Positions 8,293 through 18,400 of a stretch of 64,000 nt of DNA are shown here, piece by piece; the first letter of the stretch is position 1, and the number at the start of each line of letters is the position of its first letter. The stretch is from a virus. The stretch lies in IMG/VR virus record IMGVR_UViG_3300007775_000157, positions 1 through 64,000 of that record; one strand, written 5' to 3'. The translations under genes and the position numbers were made by a program. A model generated the notes under the pieces. That model ran no database searches and was not told the DNA's origin. It saw only the letters and a list, made by a program, of their open reading frames with translations.

Positions 8293-9768
8293 GTGCATAT
8301 ATATAAGGCAGAAAAAGAAGCCGGTATAGATTTCCAGACCAATAAGTCTGGTAGTTCTGCTGCTTTAATTACTTCTAAAGCTCAGGTGTGCAATTTAGAC
8401 AAATATGTCGGAGATATTTGCATAGACTCTTTGCTGTCGTCAAAATCAACCATAAACAACATAGAAGAGCTAATAGGACAAGATCAACCCGATCTAGCTC
8501 TTGTGGTCTCAATACTTGTTAGTACTGGATGGAATGATAATGACGATTTTTTTGCTCCAGCAGAAGTTTGGAAAGCCAAGACAACTCCGATACACAAGCC
8601 AATGAACGACGGCCATAAAGCCAATAAAATTCTGGGACATATTGTTAAGTCACGAGTATTAGATAAAGACGGTAATGAGATCGATTCATCTGCCCCAGAA
8701 ATCTCTGTTGATGAATTTGACATAGAAGTTGCTGGAGTCTTATATAGGGCATTTCCAGAAATATCCGACAGAATAGAAGAAATCATTTCTAAGGCGAATA
8801 CTGGAGAAATGTTCGTTTCTATGGAAGCGTGGTTTCCTGATTTTGCTTATGCAGTTTTGGACGAAAAGACTGGTCAGACAAAATTCATCGAAAGAACAGA
8901 AGCAACGGCGTTTTTGACGAAACACCTTAGAGCGTATGGCGGAAGTGGAAATTATCAAAATTACAAACTAGGAAGAGTTCTTAAGAATATAATTTTTGGT
9001 GGTTTGGGATTTACTGATCAACCAGCAAATCCAGAATCAGTGATAAAGGTAGCAGCAACTAAAAAGTTGACTACTGAAGAATTTGTGGGTGCTGAGTTAT
9101 CCGAAATAACGGAAGGAGGTGTAGAGGAAATGGACGAGAATCAAGTAAAAGAACTTCAAACTCAATTGGAGGCTGTTAAGGCTGATTTGAAGGTAAAAGA
9201 ACAGGAGGTGTCCGATCTACAAAGTGAGGCCAAGGAAGCAAAAGAAAAGGATTATGAAGGAAAGATTTCTACCTTGGAGGCCGATATCGAAACTTTGAAA
9301 AAGACTGGGGCCGAAGCAGATGAGAAGATTAAAGCTCTCGAAAGTTCTAATAGTGATCTTCAGACTAAACTCGACGAAGCTACTGTGAGAGCAGATAAGA
9401 GCGAGGCTGAATTGACGGAGATTCAAAAGAAGGAGATGGCCAAGAGTCGTTTGGCGAAATTGACTGAAGTTAAGAGCATTGAGGACGAAGAGTCTACTTT
9501 GGCAGAACTTAAAGAAATGTCAGAAGAGACCTTTGCTGTCGTGCTGAAGTATGCTGGCCAAAAAGTTTCAGATGAAACCGATGAGAAAGAGATCGACAAG
9601 TCTAAATCGGAAGAACAGGAACTGAACCAGGCGGAAGCTGCTCTAGACAATGCCGAAGAAGATGGTAGTGATCCAGACTTTAATGCGGACGGAGCAAAAG
9701 AAACCGAAGCCGATAAGTGGCTCGGAATGGCTATCGCTATGTGCGATAAAAACCCAGAAGACGTATAG
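8293..9768 (+). CDS. Prohead protease fused to scaffold
   Basis: Residues 1-260 match phage head-maturation protease/prohead core proteins: HKPMNDGHKANKILGHIV near 97 with a His candidate for the active site, EVAGVLYRAF near 147, EMFVSMEAWF near 171 with a Ser candidate, and TAFLTKHLRAYGGSG near 207, then GGLGFTDQPANPESVI. Residues 280-400 are a long Lys/Glu/Leu coiled coil typical of a scaffold, followed by an acidic tail. It thus seems to combine self-cleaving protease and core in one 491-residue protein. Start is GTG 8293 after TGGAGGT. Decoration and capsid genes follow directly. Catalytic residues are inferred, not proven. Confidence 0.8.
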   Translation: MHIYKAEKEAGIDFQTNKSGSSAALITSKAQVCNLDKYVGDICIDSLLSSKSTINNIEELIGQDQPDLALVVSILVSTGWNDNDDFFAPAEVWKAKTTPIHKPMNDGHKANKILGHIVKSRVLDKDGNEIDSSAPEISVDEFDIEVAGVLYRAFPEISDRIEEIISKANTGEMFVSMEAWFPDFAYAVLDEKTGQTKFIERTEATAFLTKHLRAYGGSGNYQNYKLGRVLKNIIFGGLGFTDQPANPESVIKVAATKKLTTEEFVGAELSEITEGGVEEMDENQVKELQTQLEAVKADLKVKEQEVSDLQSEAKEAKEKDYEGKISTLEADIETLKKTGAEADEKIKALESSNSDLQTKLDEATVRADKSEAELTEIQKKEMAKSRLAKLTEVKSIEDEESTLAELKEMSEETFAVVLKYAGQKVSDETDEKEIDKSKSEEQELNQAEAALDNAEEDGSDPDFNADGAKETEADKWLGMAIAMCDKNPEDV

Positions 9769-9796
9769 AAAAGAAAGATAAAGGAGGTGAATAGGG

Positions 9797-10276
9797 ATGG
9801 CTTTAAAACCAGATCGTGAATATAACGAAACGACCGATATTACGAATTTTTGGACTACCGCTGCCGCTGAAAAAGGTGGTTGCGCCAGTGTCGTAACTCA
9901 AGGTTCTGGAGCGGCAATTGGTGTTAATATCACCGATGAGCCAAACGTGGTTGGATATGTTGCCAATCCTTCTGGCGCTATAGCTAAGGGGATTTTGGTT
10001 CAGACTGTTTCGGCAGCTTTGAGCGCAACGAGAGATTTCGTTAACTACGAGAACCAAGAAATTAGACCAGGTGATAAGTGTACCCTAATTAAGAGGGGTT
10101 TTGTTGTAACGGATATGATTCCAACAGGCGTATCACCAACTGCTGGTGCGGCTGCATATCTCGCTGCAAGTGGTATGATTAGTTCTACGCAAGCAACTGG
10201 TGCTCCACAGATTGGTCGTTTTGAGACCACAAAGGATGCAAATGGGTTTGCTAGAGTATCTATTGATATAGGATAA
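9797..10276 (+). CDS. Capsid decoration protein (probable)
   Basis: A 159-residue, Ala/Gly-rich beta protein directly before the major capsid gene, with a very strong ribosome site (AAGGAGGTGA) indicating high expression. Repeating short strands (VVGYVANPSGAIAKGILVQT, then a KCTLIKRGFVVTD strand) resemble capsid-stabilising or decoration proteins of the DUF2190 type. No catalytic motif is present. The call rests on position, size and composition. Confidence 0.6.
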   Translation: MALKPDREYNETTDITNFWTTAAAEKGGCASVVTQGSGAAIGVNITDEPNVVGYVANPSGAIAKGILVQTVSAALSATRDFVNYENQEIRPGDKCTLIKRGFVVTDMIPTGVSPTAGAAAYLAASGMISSTQATGAPQIGRFETTKDANGFARVSIDIG

Positions 10277-10290
10277 GGAGGTGAAGAAGA

Positions 10291-11316
10291 ATGAAGCGTA
10301 AAATTGTAAAACCAACAGCAGAACAAGTTGAATTATTGAAAAGAACAGGGTCTCAGAATAAAGCTGAAGCTATCGAAGCCATGCATTCACTGGCTCAGGC
10401 ATTGCAGGTTCCACTGCGATCGGCTCTACTCGACGGAGACATTCTAAGCGGCATCTTCGCACCTGAAGTTCTGGACCCAAGTGCAACTGCGGAATATCCT
10501 TTGGATTTCTATCAGACCGCGCAAGAAAGTGATTACGTCGCTTATATGATTCCGAACGAAGGGGCTTTGCCGCTGAGAACGGTCGTTGGGGACGCTGTCA
10601 CAGTACAGACTTTTGATGTCGGTAATGCTATCGACTGGCCTCTGAAGTATGCTCAGCAGGCTAGATGGAATATCGTTGCAAGGGCTATGGAAGTTCTTGA
10701 AGCCGGTTTCGTCAAAAAGATGAATACCGATGGATGGAGAGTCATTATAGCTGCTGGTGCTGGACGTACAGATTATAGCGGAGGTGCGCCTTTGGTATAC
10801 GATACGGCCGCTACGGCGGGTCAATTCACGAAGAGACTTGTTTCTCTTATGAAGACGACCATGGTTCGTTTGTCGGGTGGAAACAGTGCTACTCCAAATC
10901 GTGGTCGGTTGACAGACCTGTTTATCAGCCACGAAGCTCTCGAAGATATTCGTGAGTGGGATTCTGACGAAGTTGATGACTTCACTCGTAGAGAAATCTT
11001 CCAGGCAAGCGAAGATGGTGGTCCAATGGCCGGTATCTACGGCGTAAGACTGCATCCTCTCGATGAGCTTGGTGTCGGTCAGGAATTCCAGACGTACTTC
11101 GATACGCTTGGACTTTCTATGGGAACTAACGACGAAGAAATCGTTGTTGGTCTCGATCTGTCTCACTCAGATTCGTTCGTTATGCCTGTCAAGAGACAAC
11201 TGGCTATCTTTGAAGACGACACTCTTCATCGTAGGCAGCGTGCAGGATTTTATGGTTGGCAGGAACATGGCTTTGCGGCGCTCGATGGTCGCAGGGTTCT
11301 TCTTGGAAGTTTCTAG
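10291..11316 (+). CDS. Major capsid protein
   Basis: A 341-residue protein with HK97-type features: helical N-arm (residues 1-45), ALPLRTVVGDAVTVQTFDVG as the E-loop/spine region, a long spine helix with ARAMEVLEAGFVKKMN, and an A-domain ending near FVMPVKRQLAIFED and a C-terminal GFAALDGRRVLLGSF. Compact codon use, the strong AAGGAGGTGA site and a terminator immediately downstream fit the most abundant virion protein. It lacks a large cleavable N-terminal delta domain, consistent with a separate scaffold upstream. Confidence 0.9.
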   Translation: MKRKIVKPTAEQVELLKRTGSQNKAEAIEAMHSLAQALQVPLRSALLDGDILSGIFAPEVLDPSATAEYPLDFYQTAQESDYVAYMIPNEGALPLRTVVGDAVTVQTFDVGNAIDWPLKYAQQARWNIVARAMEVLEAGFVKKMNTDGWRVIIAAGAGRTDYSGGAPLVYDTAATAGQFTKRLVSLMKTTMVRLSGGNSATPNRGRLTDLFISHEALEDIREWDSDEVDDFTRREIFQASEDGGPMAGIYGVRLHPLDELGVGQEFQTYFDTLGLSMGTNDEEIVVGLDLSHSDSFVMPVKRQLAIFEDDTLHRRQRAGFYGWQEHGFAALDGRRVLLGSF

Positions 11317-11337
11317 TATAAAACAAAATATCACTTT

Positions 11338-11370
11338 AAGAGCGGTAGTTTATACTATCGCTCTTTTTTT
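11338..11370 (+). terminator. Rho-independent terminator after capsid gene
   Basis: An 11-bp stem AAGAGCGGTAG / CTATCGCTCTT (one G-U pair) with a six-base loop, followed by seven T. It ends the head operon. Confidence 0.9.
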
Positions 11371-11443
11371 ATGCGCACACTGTTTTATGGATACAATACT
11401 GTACAATATATCTTACTGTCTCGAACCATGTATTAATAACTAA

Positions 11444-11454
11444 TGGTGTATAAT
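11444..11454 (+). promoter_or_regulatory. Extended -10 promoter (TGGTGTATAAT)
   Basis: Begins the next transcript after the capsid terminator, 24 bases before ATG 11478. Same motif as the other late-type sites. Confidence 0.65.
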
Positions 11455-11477
11455 TCTTCGGTGAAAGGTCTTTTAAT

Positions 11478-11861
11478 ATGAATTTGTCTGATATAGAGCT
11501 AGCTGAAAGATATTCTCTTGGAGAAAGTTGCGCTAATCTTGCGACTCTTTGCGAATGTAGCGAGACGAAGATATATTATAGATTGAAGAAATTGGGAATA
11601 AAGATCAGAAATCGATCAGAAGCAAATCAAATTTTTCCAGATTCTGTATTTGTAATTCTGTACAATCTCGGACTCTCATCTTCTCAAACTGGAGAACTCT
11701 TGGGAGTTGATCCTTCTACTGTGACAAAGAGATTGCATAAGCTTAGATTCCCTTTGCGGTCTCGCAATGTGGCTCGTAGGATTAGATATACCGATAAAGA
11801 ATTTCGTGAACATTTTATGGCTCCTGGTGTCATTGAAAGCATTATGGAGATGGCTAGTTAA
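11478..11861 (+). CDS. Tandem helix-turn-helix DNA-binding protein
   Basis: In 127 residues there are two similar HTH units: LAERYSLGESCANLATLCEC with recognition-helix ETKIYYRLKKLGIKIRNRSE (about 7-47), then LYNLGLSSSQTGELLGVDPS with TVTKRLHKLRFPLRSR (about 62-98). Both follow the pattern 'Y.LG.S...IA..L.VS..TV...L...GI..R.R', seen in phage regulators and resolvase-type HTHs. No catalytic domain is present. It has its own promoter and a GAAAGGT ribosome site, between the head and tail modules. It may time transcription of the tail genes; that is inference. Confidence 0.75.
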   Translation: MNLSDIELAERYSLGESCANLATLCECSETKIYYRLKKLGIKIRNRSEANQIFPDSVFVILYNLGLSSSQTGELLGVDPSTVTKRLHKLRFPLRSRNVARRIRYTDKEFREHFMAPGVIESIMEMAS

Positions 11862-11878
11862 TTTTATAGGGGGTTAAA

Positions 11879-12226
11879 GTGGCTTTAATAGGACAATCTA
11901 TAGCTGAATTTGATTTTTTCCCAGATTCACCGCCTGCAATTGTTGGAGAATTAGTTACTGGGGGAACGGTCAATATAGAACTTTGGGAAAGTGGAAGTCC
12001 GGTTTCTATATCTTCTAGTGGTTGTAGCGAGATAGGTTCTACTGGCAGATATAGCTGGTCTACAAGTGGCATACCAGTTTTAACAGCAAGTAGGCAACAA
12101 TTCCACTGGAGAATGTCGGACGGTTCCAATACCGATGAAGGTGATTTTGTGTTAATTTCTCACGAGAATAGAGATGGCGGTATGCCATCCCTAAACGACA
12201 AGTCTTCATATATCATAAAGAACTAG
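11879..12226 (+). CDS. Small virion-like protein with SGC/TGRYSWS beta domain
   Basis: A 115-residue beta-rich protein. Residues 28-100 (VNIELWESGSPVSISSSGC, then IGSTGRYSWSTSGI) align by eye with the next gene and with the C-terminus of the protein encoded at 13146-15443: all have 'VNI.VW/LW ... S.SGC..IG.T..W/YGWS ... F.....VG/G...GEF.L..'. Start is GTG 11879 after TAGGGGG. The domain looks like a small beta-sandwich used as a virion attachment or decoration module. Function not known. Confidence 0.6.
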   Translation: MALIGQSIAEFDFFPDSPPAIVGELVTGGTVNIELWESGSPVSISSSGCSEIGSTGRYSWSTSGIPVLTASRQQFHWRMSDGSNTDEGDFVLISHENRDGGMPSLNDKSSYIIKN

Positions 12227-12234
12227 GAGGCATT

Positions 12235-12579
12235 ATGGCTGCACAAGATTTGTCGATCAAGATCATACATAGGCTAACTCAAACTTCTGACTACAATCCA
12301 GAATTAGTAGAAGAATTTGTCAACTCGGCTTCCGGGGTTAATATTCAGGTTTGGGATATTACTAATGCACAGAATAATCTAATTGCAGTTTCAAACAGTG
12401 GTTGCTATCAGATAGGCGATACCAATCAGTGGGGCTGGTCAGTTGAAAACTTACAGTTTGATACAATGAAAAAGAAACAACACTACTTTTTTCGAATGAT
12501 TTCTAATGTTGGAGAGACACAAGATGGAGAATTCTTGATCAGCGTACCAGAAGACGGTATTCAATCTCATTCTGATTAG
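12235..12579 (+). CDS. Small virion-like protein, paralog of the preceding gene
   Basis: A 114-residue protein with VNIQVWDITNAQNN, SNSGCYQIGDTNQWGWSVE and VGETQDGEFLISVPE. It is much closer to the C-terminal domain encoded at 15120-15420 than to its left neighbour, so the three form a small duplicated family. AGGAGGC precedes ATG 12235. Residues 1-30 are a short extension. It is probably a structural accessory protein; no enzyme motif is visible. Confidence 0.6.
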   Translation: MAAQDLSIKIIHRLTQTSDYNPELVEEFVNSASGVNIQVWDITNAQNNLIAVSNSGCYQIGDTNQWGWSVENLQFDTMKKKQHYFFRMISNVGETQDGEFLISVPEDGIQSHSD

Positions 12580-12588
12580 GGGGAAAAG

Positions 12589-13131
12589 ATGGCTTGGACG
12601 ACAGACTTGGTGCTTATGACTAGAATTTTGATAAGCGATGTTACTGCTCCACAGACTTACAGTGATCAATACTTACAACAACTGGTTATTCTAGCTGGAA
12701 TTCAGGTGGATTCAGAATTTACTTTTCCTTATACCTACACGTATGATATTAGTGCTATCACAATATCTCCAGACCCAGTAACTAGTAATGATTCTAGTTT
12801 TATGGCGCTGATTCCTTTAAAGGCGGCTTGTATTTTGACTCAGGGTGAATTCAAGCAATCTCTTGGACAAGGTATCAAGGTTAGAGATGGAGATAGTGCC
12901 ATTGATACTAGCGTGAGTTTTCGTGGATATAGAGATATCTTAGAACTTGGCCCGTGTAAGTCTTATGAAAAACTAAAGTGGTCTCTCATTGCTGCTGGTT
13001 CAAGCGGTGCTGGCGTGGGCAAAGCAGTTCTTGGGCCATATAGGTCTCCAAACGCAAATTATTCTGATGCAATATCGTGGTATTACAATCAATTCCGTAC
13101 TGACATTGGTGTTAGAAGAGATAGATTTTAA
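12589..13131 (+). CDS. Head-tail connector-like protein
   Basis: A 180-residue protein starting MAWTTDLVLMTRILISDV, with SDQYLQQLVILAGIQV, a strand ITISPDPV, then ALIPLKAACILTQGEF and LGPCKSYEKLKW. I recall this pattern from a widespread family of uncultured aquatic phages, encoded between capsid and tail genes; the helical 'L..LV..AA..V' start resembles head-tail adaptor proteins. Assignment is from context and recall, not from a catalytic motif. GGGGG before ATG 12589. Confidence 0.55.
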   Translation: MAWTTDLVLMTRILISDVTAPQTYSDQYLQQLVILAGIQVDSEFTFPYTYTYDISAITISPDPVTSNDSSFMALIPLKAACILTQGEFKQSLGQGIKVRDGDSAIDTSVSFRGYRDILELGPCKSYEKLKWSLIAAGSSGAGVGKAVLGPYRSPNANYSDAISWYYNQFRTDIGVRRDRF

Positions 13132-13145
13132 GGGAGAGGCTTCAT

Positions 13146-15443
13146 ATGTCTACGTCCGGAATACTAAGGTCAGACAATATTGTCTTTTATCATCCACTAG
13201 ATGATTTTACAGAATATACACAACCACAAACATGGGATGGTAGTGGAACATTTATTCCTGCAAGAATAGATTCTGGTGTTTCCGCACTTTCTAAGTCTAT
13301 TCTTTGGGGCACTCCCGTGTCTATAGATTCAGGAATGAATATAGGTCGAGGCGGTGCTTTATGTACTATAGACAGTAATACTGCTGTTCTTGTTGGTGTT
13401 GTCAATCCGTTCGGATCAACGCCAGTAACAGCCAAAGTAATTACTGTTTCTGGAACATCGGTTACTGTAGGCTCTGGATATACTGTCGGTTCTTCAAATG
13501 GAAGTTTTCAATTACCAAGATGCGCAACATTTGATACGGATAAGATAGTTATATTTTGGCGAAATAGCAACAACCTAAATGCTGTTGTCGGAACTGTTTC
13601 CGGTACATCAATCTCGTTTGGGACTCCTGTTGTTGGGCCGACGTATGGTCATTCCAACGGGAATATTATTTCCTTAAATAGTGTTAGTGGTATTATTACA
13701 TATGAGAGATTTAGTCCGACTTACTCAATGATGGCAGTTCCAATAACTGTTTCTGGCACAACTTTGTCTTTCGGAACAGAAACACAATTGGCAGATACTA
13801 CTGGTGATAGTGGTGGAGCATTTGCTTCTAAGCTAAATAATTCACAGGCTGTTTTGTCGTGGGATGAAGCAGATGGCTATTCTAGAACGGCGATAGCAAC
13901 AGTTTCTGGAACAGATTTGACATTGGGGCCAAAAACTGTAATAACAGATTCTGTTGAAGGTTTTGCTGGACAAACACAAGTCTTAGTTTTAGATAGTGAT
14001 AAAGTAGTTTATGGGTACAGCAGAACTACCCTTGGATTCAACACCAGAATAGGTAGCATATCTGGAACTACCATATCTATGGATGGAGAAACCCAACTAA
14101 CAGCCGGGGTAACACTTGGTGGGCTTGGGTATCTTAGCGCATCTGGTTTCGTTGCTGGATATACATACAGTACTGTCGGTAGACGGGCACAGGTTGTAGA
14201 AGTGCAAGGAACAGATATTTTCGGCGGAACAGAAACAACCACAACATATGCCGGTTCAACTGGCGGTTCAATGACGATGCTGGATGATACGAAACTATTA
14301 CACGCAACAGATAATGGAGACATAGCGGCTGGTCAATTAATTCAACTGGTCGATATTCTAGCTAGTACGCCAAATGATTATCCAAACGCATCTGGAGCAG
14401 ATAGATTAACAGTTCTTCTATGGGAACAGAATTTAACGAACCATATCTCCGAAGTAACTATTCAAAGAGATTATCTGATAGGAATGACTTCTGGATATAT
14501 TTATCTTGGAGATGCGTATTGGTCTGGCTCAAGTTTAACGGATGAAATAGCTCTTGCCAACAACGACTATCAACATTTATTTATAGCAGATTTTGAACAT
14601 GTAGCTTCTGGGATATGGAATCTAAGTACTTCCATAGATGGTTCTGGATGGGTTAACCATGGAAATCAAACATCTGGCGTACAAACAATAGTATCTGGAA
14701 CCGCTGATCCAAGATTTATGGTTCAAAGAGGTAATCCAGAGCAATGGTTTGATGAACTCGCCTTGTGGGCAGGCGACAAATCTACCTTTACTCAATTTAC
14801 AGACACAGAACTTCAAAAGGTATATGACCTTGGAATTATATTCTCTCAAACATTGCCTAAATATGATTCAACTACATATATGACATTATATATGCATGGG
14901 CCAGAACCAGCTTCTGGATCGTCTAATTTATACATAAATGGACATGGACTATTCCCTGGATCGGGAGACCTGTATATGTTCAGTTCTACTATCTATTCCG
15001 GGACAAAAGACCTGTATGTTAATGGTTCTCCCCCACAAAGTACTGGCACAACAGACTTGTACGTTTCTGGTTCTGGCGTTGCTTCTAGTGGGAGTGGTGT
15101 CGGCAGGCCACTTGATTGGTTTATTAGATATCCAGATTATAATCCACAACTACTAGGAGTATTTGATCTACCGGCTAGTTCTGTGAATATTAACGTGTGG
15201 GACATAACAAATGGACAAAATATAAAACTGTCCATATCTAATAGTGGATGTTACCATATAGGAGATACTGGTAGGTGGGGATGGTCTACCATCTACTTGT
15301 CGTCAAATACAACAAATACAAGACAATATTTGTATTCAATGGAATCTAATGTCGGAGAAACTTTCACTGGACAATTCTTCCTTGATGTACCAGAAGGGAA
15401 CAAATGGATTCATCCAAATAACCGTTCGGACTATCTTGTGTAG
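13146..15443 (+). CDS. Large fibre-like virion protein, mosaic
   Basis: In 765 residues: an N-terminal module (VFYHPLDDFTEYTQP) shared with the protein encoded at 42484; residues about 90-400 of repeats with 'TVSGTSVTVG..' strands every 55-60 residues, which resemble a beta-propeller; a laminin-G/concanavalin-like region (about 415-570) with SEVTIQRDYLIGMTSG and FDELALWAG; five short 'DLY..GSG' repeats (about 580-650); and a C-terminal copy of the SGC/GWS domain found in the two small genes upstream. This suggests a tail fibre or capsid fibre binding a host surface glycan. Start ATG 13146 after GGGAGAGG. Confidence 0.65.
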   Translation: MSTSGILRSDNIVFYHPLDDFTEYTQPQTWDGSGTFIPARIDSGVSALSKSILWGTPVSIDSGMNIGRGGALCTIDSNTAVLVGVVNPFGSTPVTAKVITVSGTSVTVGSGYTVGSSNGSFQLPRCATFDTDKIVIFWRNSNNLNAVVGTVSGTSISFGTPVVGPTYGHSNGNIISLNSVSGIITYERFSPTYSMMAVPITVSGTTLSFGTETQLADTTGDSGGAFASKLNNSQAVLSWDEADGYSRTAIATVSGTDLTLGPKTVITDSVEGFAGQTQVLVLDSDKVVYGYSRTTLGFNTRIGSISGTTISMDGETQLTAGVTLGGLGYLSASGFVAGYTYSTVGRRAQVVEVQGTDIFGGTETTTTYAGSTGGSMTMLDDTKLLHATDNGDIAAGQLIQLVDILASTPNDYPNASGADRLTVLLWEQNLTNHISEVTIQRDYLIGMTSGYIYLGDAYWSGSSLTDEIALANNDYQHLFIADFEHVASGIWNLSTSIDGSGWVNHGNQTSGVQTIVSGTADPRFMVQRGNPEQWFDELALWAGDKSTFTQFTDTELQKVYDLGIIFSQTLPKYDSTTYMTLYMHGPEPASGSSNLYINGHGLFPGSGDLYMFSSTIYSGTKDLYVNGSPPQSTGTTDLYVSGSGVASSGSGVGRPLDWFIRYPDYNPQLLGVFDLPASSVNINVWDITNGQNIKLSISNSGCYHIGDTGRWGWSTIYLSSNTTNTRQYLYSMESNVGETFTGQFFLDVPEGNKWIHPNNRSDYLV

Positions 15444-15457
15444 TGAAAGGTTGAAAC

Positions 15458-18400
15458 ATGTCATTAGCTTACTACACAGAAAAATTTCAAAGCTGGACAG
15501 CTAGTAGTCCTGGTGTTTGGGAACAGAAGGATTTATCTGCATATTTACCTTCTTCGGGAGATATTACGGCAGAAATCTTAATAGCAAACAGTAACACAGT
15601 AGATGCAACATATCCCGTTGGTGTCAGACAACTTGGTACATCTACTCCAAGGCTTGTCAATTTATTCAAATCAGAAAATGCTAGCGCATATAATTGTGTT
15701 ACTATGCATTCTAATGTTGTCAGTGGAAAAGTTGAATCTCAACTTCCTACAGGATGCACTGCATATCTCTTAGGTTATTGGACTGGCGCACAATATGTAG
15801 AAAAATTTTATAATCCATCAATTTCTACTAATTTTAATACTTGGGCCAATTTAGATTTGAGCGCTGGTGTTGGCAGTGGAGCACCAATAGTAGAAGTCAT
15901 TTGTGGTAGGCGAGAATCTGGTAGATATATCGGTGTTCGTTCTGTTGGCAATACAGCAGATAGACGCATAAAAATACATCAGGGTGGAGGACTTTCTAAT
16001 AAATACAGTTTTTTCCAGTCTTTTGTTAAGTCTAGCGGAACTACATCAACAATAGAAAGATATGTTCAGTCTTATACCAGTATTAGGGTTCCCATAATAG
16101 TAACTATTGGTTATTGGTCTACGCCCCCTGGGGATTATATAGATAGTTTCGATGAACATATATATGATACTAACAACCCTTCTATTTGGAAAAAAGCTTT
16201 AGTCTCAGGTTTATCTTCCGGAAACGTAGCGTCGTTCGGGTGTTTTAACAATGACGCCTCCAATAGTGTAATACTTGGTATGAGAGAATCTGGTAGTGTT
16301 TTATCTAGAAATCTAACTTTGTGTGACGCTGTGGCGTCTGGCAATAGCGTAGCCGCTAATTTTCATACAAATATTTTGAGCGGGGCAGAATTTGTCAGTG
16401 ATACGACAGACACTATTCAATATGATTTTACTCTTCTAGGGCATTGGGAAAATCTTATAGGACAAATTCATCCGTTAAATGATAATTGTGCTCTGTATAC
16501 AAACGGAATGAATAATAGTTCTGGTCAGTTAAATTTGTATATGAATGGTTCTCTCGGAACCTTGGTTGATACAAGTGCGGATTTTTATATTTTGGGACAC
16601 AGGTCTACACACACACAAAACTTGTACTATTCCGAAGATGCATCGAAGACACTTTTCAGGTCTGATTTACAGGGTGGAAATTCTACGGGAATAATTACAG
16701 AGGCCTCTGGGGCACCACGAAGCATATCTTACGATCATACAACTGAAAAAATTTATGCTACTTTTTCTAATCTAATAGATAATACCATAATTAAAAGCCT
16801 TAATCCCGATGGATCAAATACCGATCTTCTATATATATCAGGTTCAGTTCAAGCATTTGGAATAGCTCTACACGTAGAAAGTGGATATATTTATTTCACA
16901 AATATAGCCAAGGGGCATGTCGAGAGAATGGGCATAGAAATGCCGAGTGGAGAAACTGCCTACAACAGGACAGACATAGAGAATATAGTTGACTTCTTAA
17001 GTACCCCATTGGAAATAAAAATAGACCAAGTTAATGACAAACTTTATTACGTCGATGGAATAAGTCCGAATTGTAAAATTAATAGATGCGATCTTGATGG
17101 GTCCAATTTAGAAACCGTAGTCACGTCTGATAACCCGTCTCAATCCATTGGCGGAATAGCACTGGATATATTAGAAAATAAAATATATTTTGGAGTTTAT
17201 GGAATCGATCCAAGGATAATGGTCGCAAACATAGACGGAACAAACAAAGAAATAGTTTATAGTGGTTTCGTGGATGTAGGACGACAACCTCTTTATTTAA
17301 GTATAGATTACTTACGAAGCCAATTGTATTGGGGTGAAAGAATAGGTCATTTGGTAGAAAAGATAGACCTTGATGGCAGTAACCACGAGATAGTTATTAC
17401 TGGATCGTTTACGAACAATCGTATAGCACAAGTTTTGCCAGAGATAAAACCGACAGACATGTTTATACATGGACATCAGTCTTCGTCCGTTTCTGGCAAT
17501 CTTTATCTGTATGGCAACGAACAAATTTCTTCTTCCATAGATTTAATAATAGACGGAATAGATATTAGCGTTGACAATATTGATCTCTATGTAAAAGGTT
17601 ATACGGCAGAAAATGATCAAATAAATTTGTATATAGACGGCCATGAATCTGTTTTAAGTAATACAAATTTATATATATTAGGTGACGATTTTGCCTCTGT
17701 ATCTGGCGGTCATTTATTCGTTCATGGTTTTGATACGGGGACATCTGGATTAAATCTATATATAGATGGTATTAATAGGTCTCTGTCTAGCATGGAATTA
17801 TTTACACAAGCTTATGACATAATAAATATTTCTATCGATTTATATATTCATGCATTCAGTAAACTATCAGGATTTGTAAATTTATTAACAAAAGGTTCAG
17901 ATAGCAAGACTAATGAATGTAGTCTGTTTGTCTATGGAATAGACAGTGTCGCAAACCCAGGACAAAATCTTTATATTAATGGTAGTATTATATCAAATTC
18001 ACAAAATGACCTGTATCTATATGGGAAGAAACTTCATTCTGTGTCTGGCGATTTGTATACCCATGGAATATCTATTGAATCTGAGACTATAGATGCTTTC
18101 ATAACCGGACCAAGTGGAAATATTAATTCTTGTACATTAATTTTGTCTGGATTTGATGTAATAACTTCTCTTGTTCCAAATTTATACATACATGGTGTTG
18201 AAAGCAAAAATGACAACATTAATCTCTTTTTACTTAATTCTGGCCAGATTATTTCTATGTCTGGAAATACGTCTTTTCTTATTAATGGATATGTTGCTAA
18301 AACTCTGGTGTCCTGTCCAACGCTAGACGCAACAGCATCCATACAGATAGGCGACGAATTAATAGAAATATATCAATCTAGGATAGATGCGCTTATTAAT

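Noticed and set aside
10444-11166. 240-codon minus-strand frame inside the capsid gene
   Set aside because: Fully antisense to a clear capsid protein with strong signals; no promoter or ribosome site; low-complexity translation.
13380-14300. Repeated 'TVSGT' stretches as a possible diversity-generating retroelement target
   Set aside because: No reverse transcriptase or template repeat is present in the window; the repeats are ordinary protein repeats.
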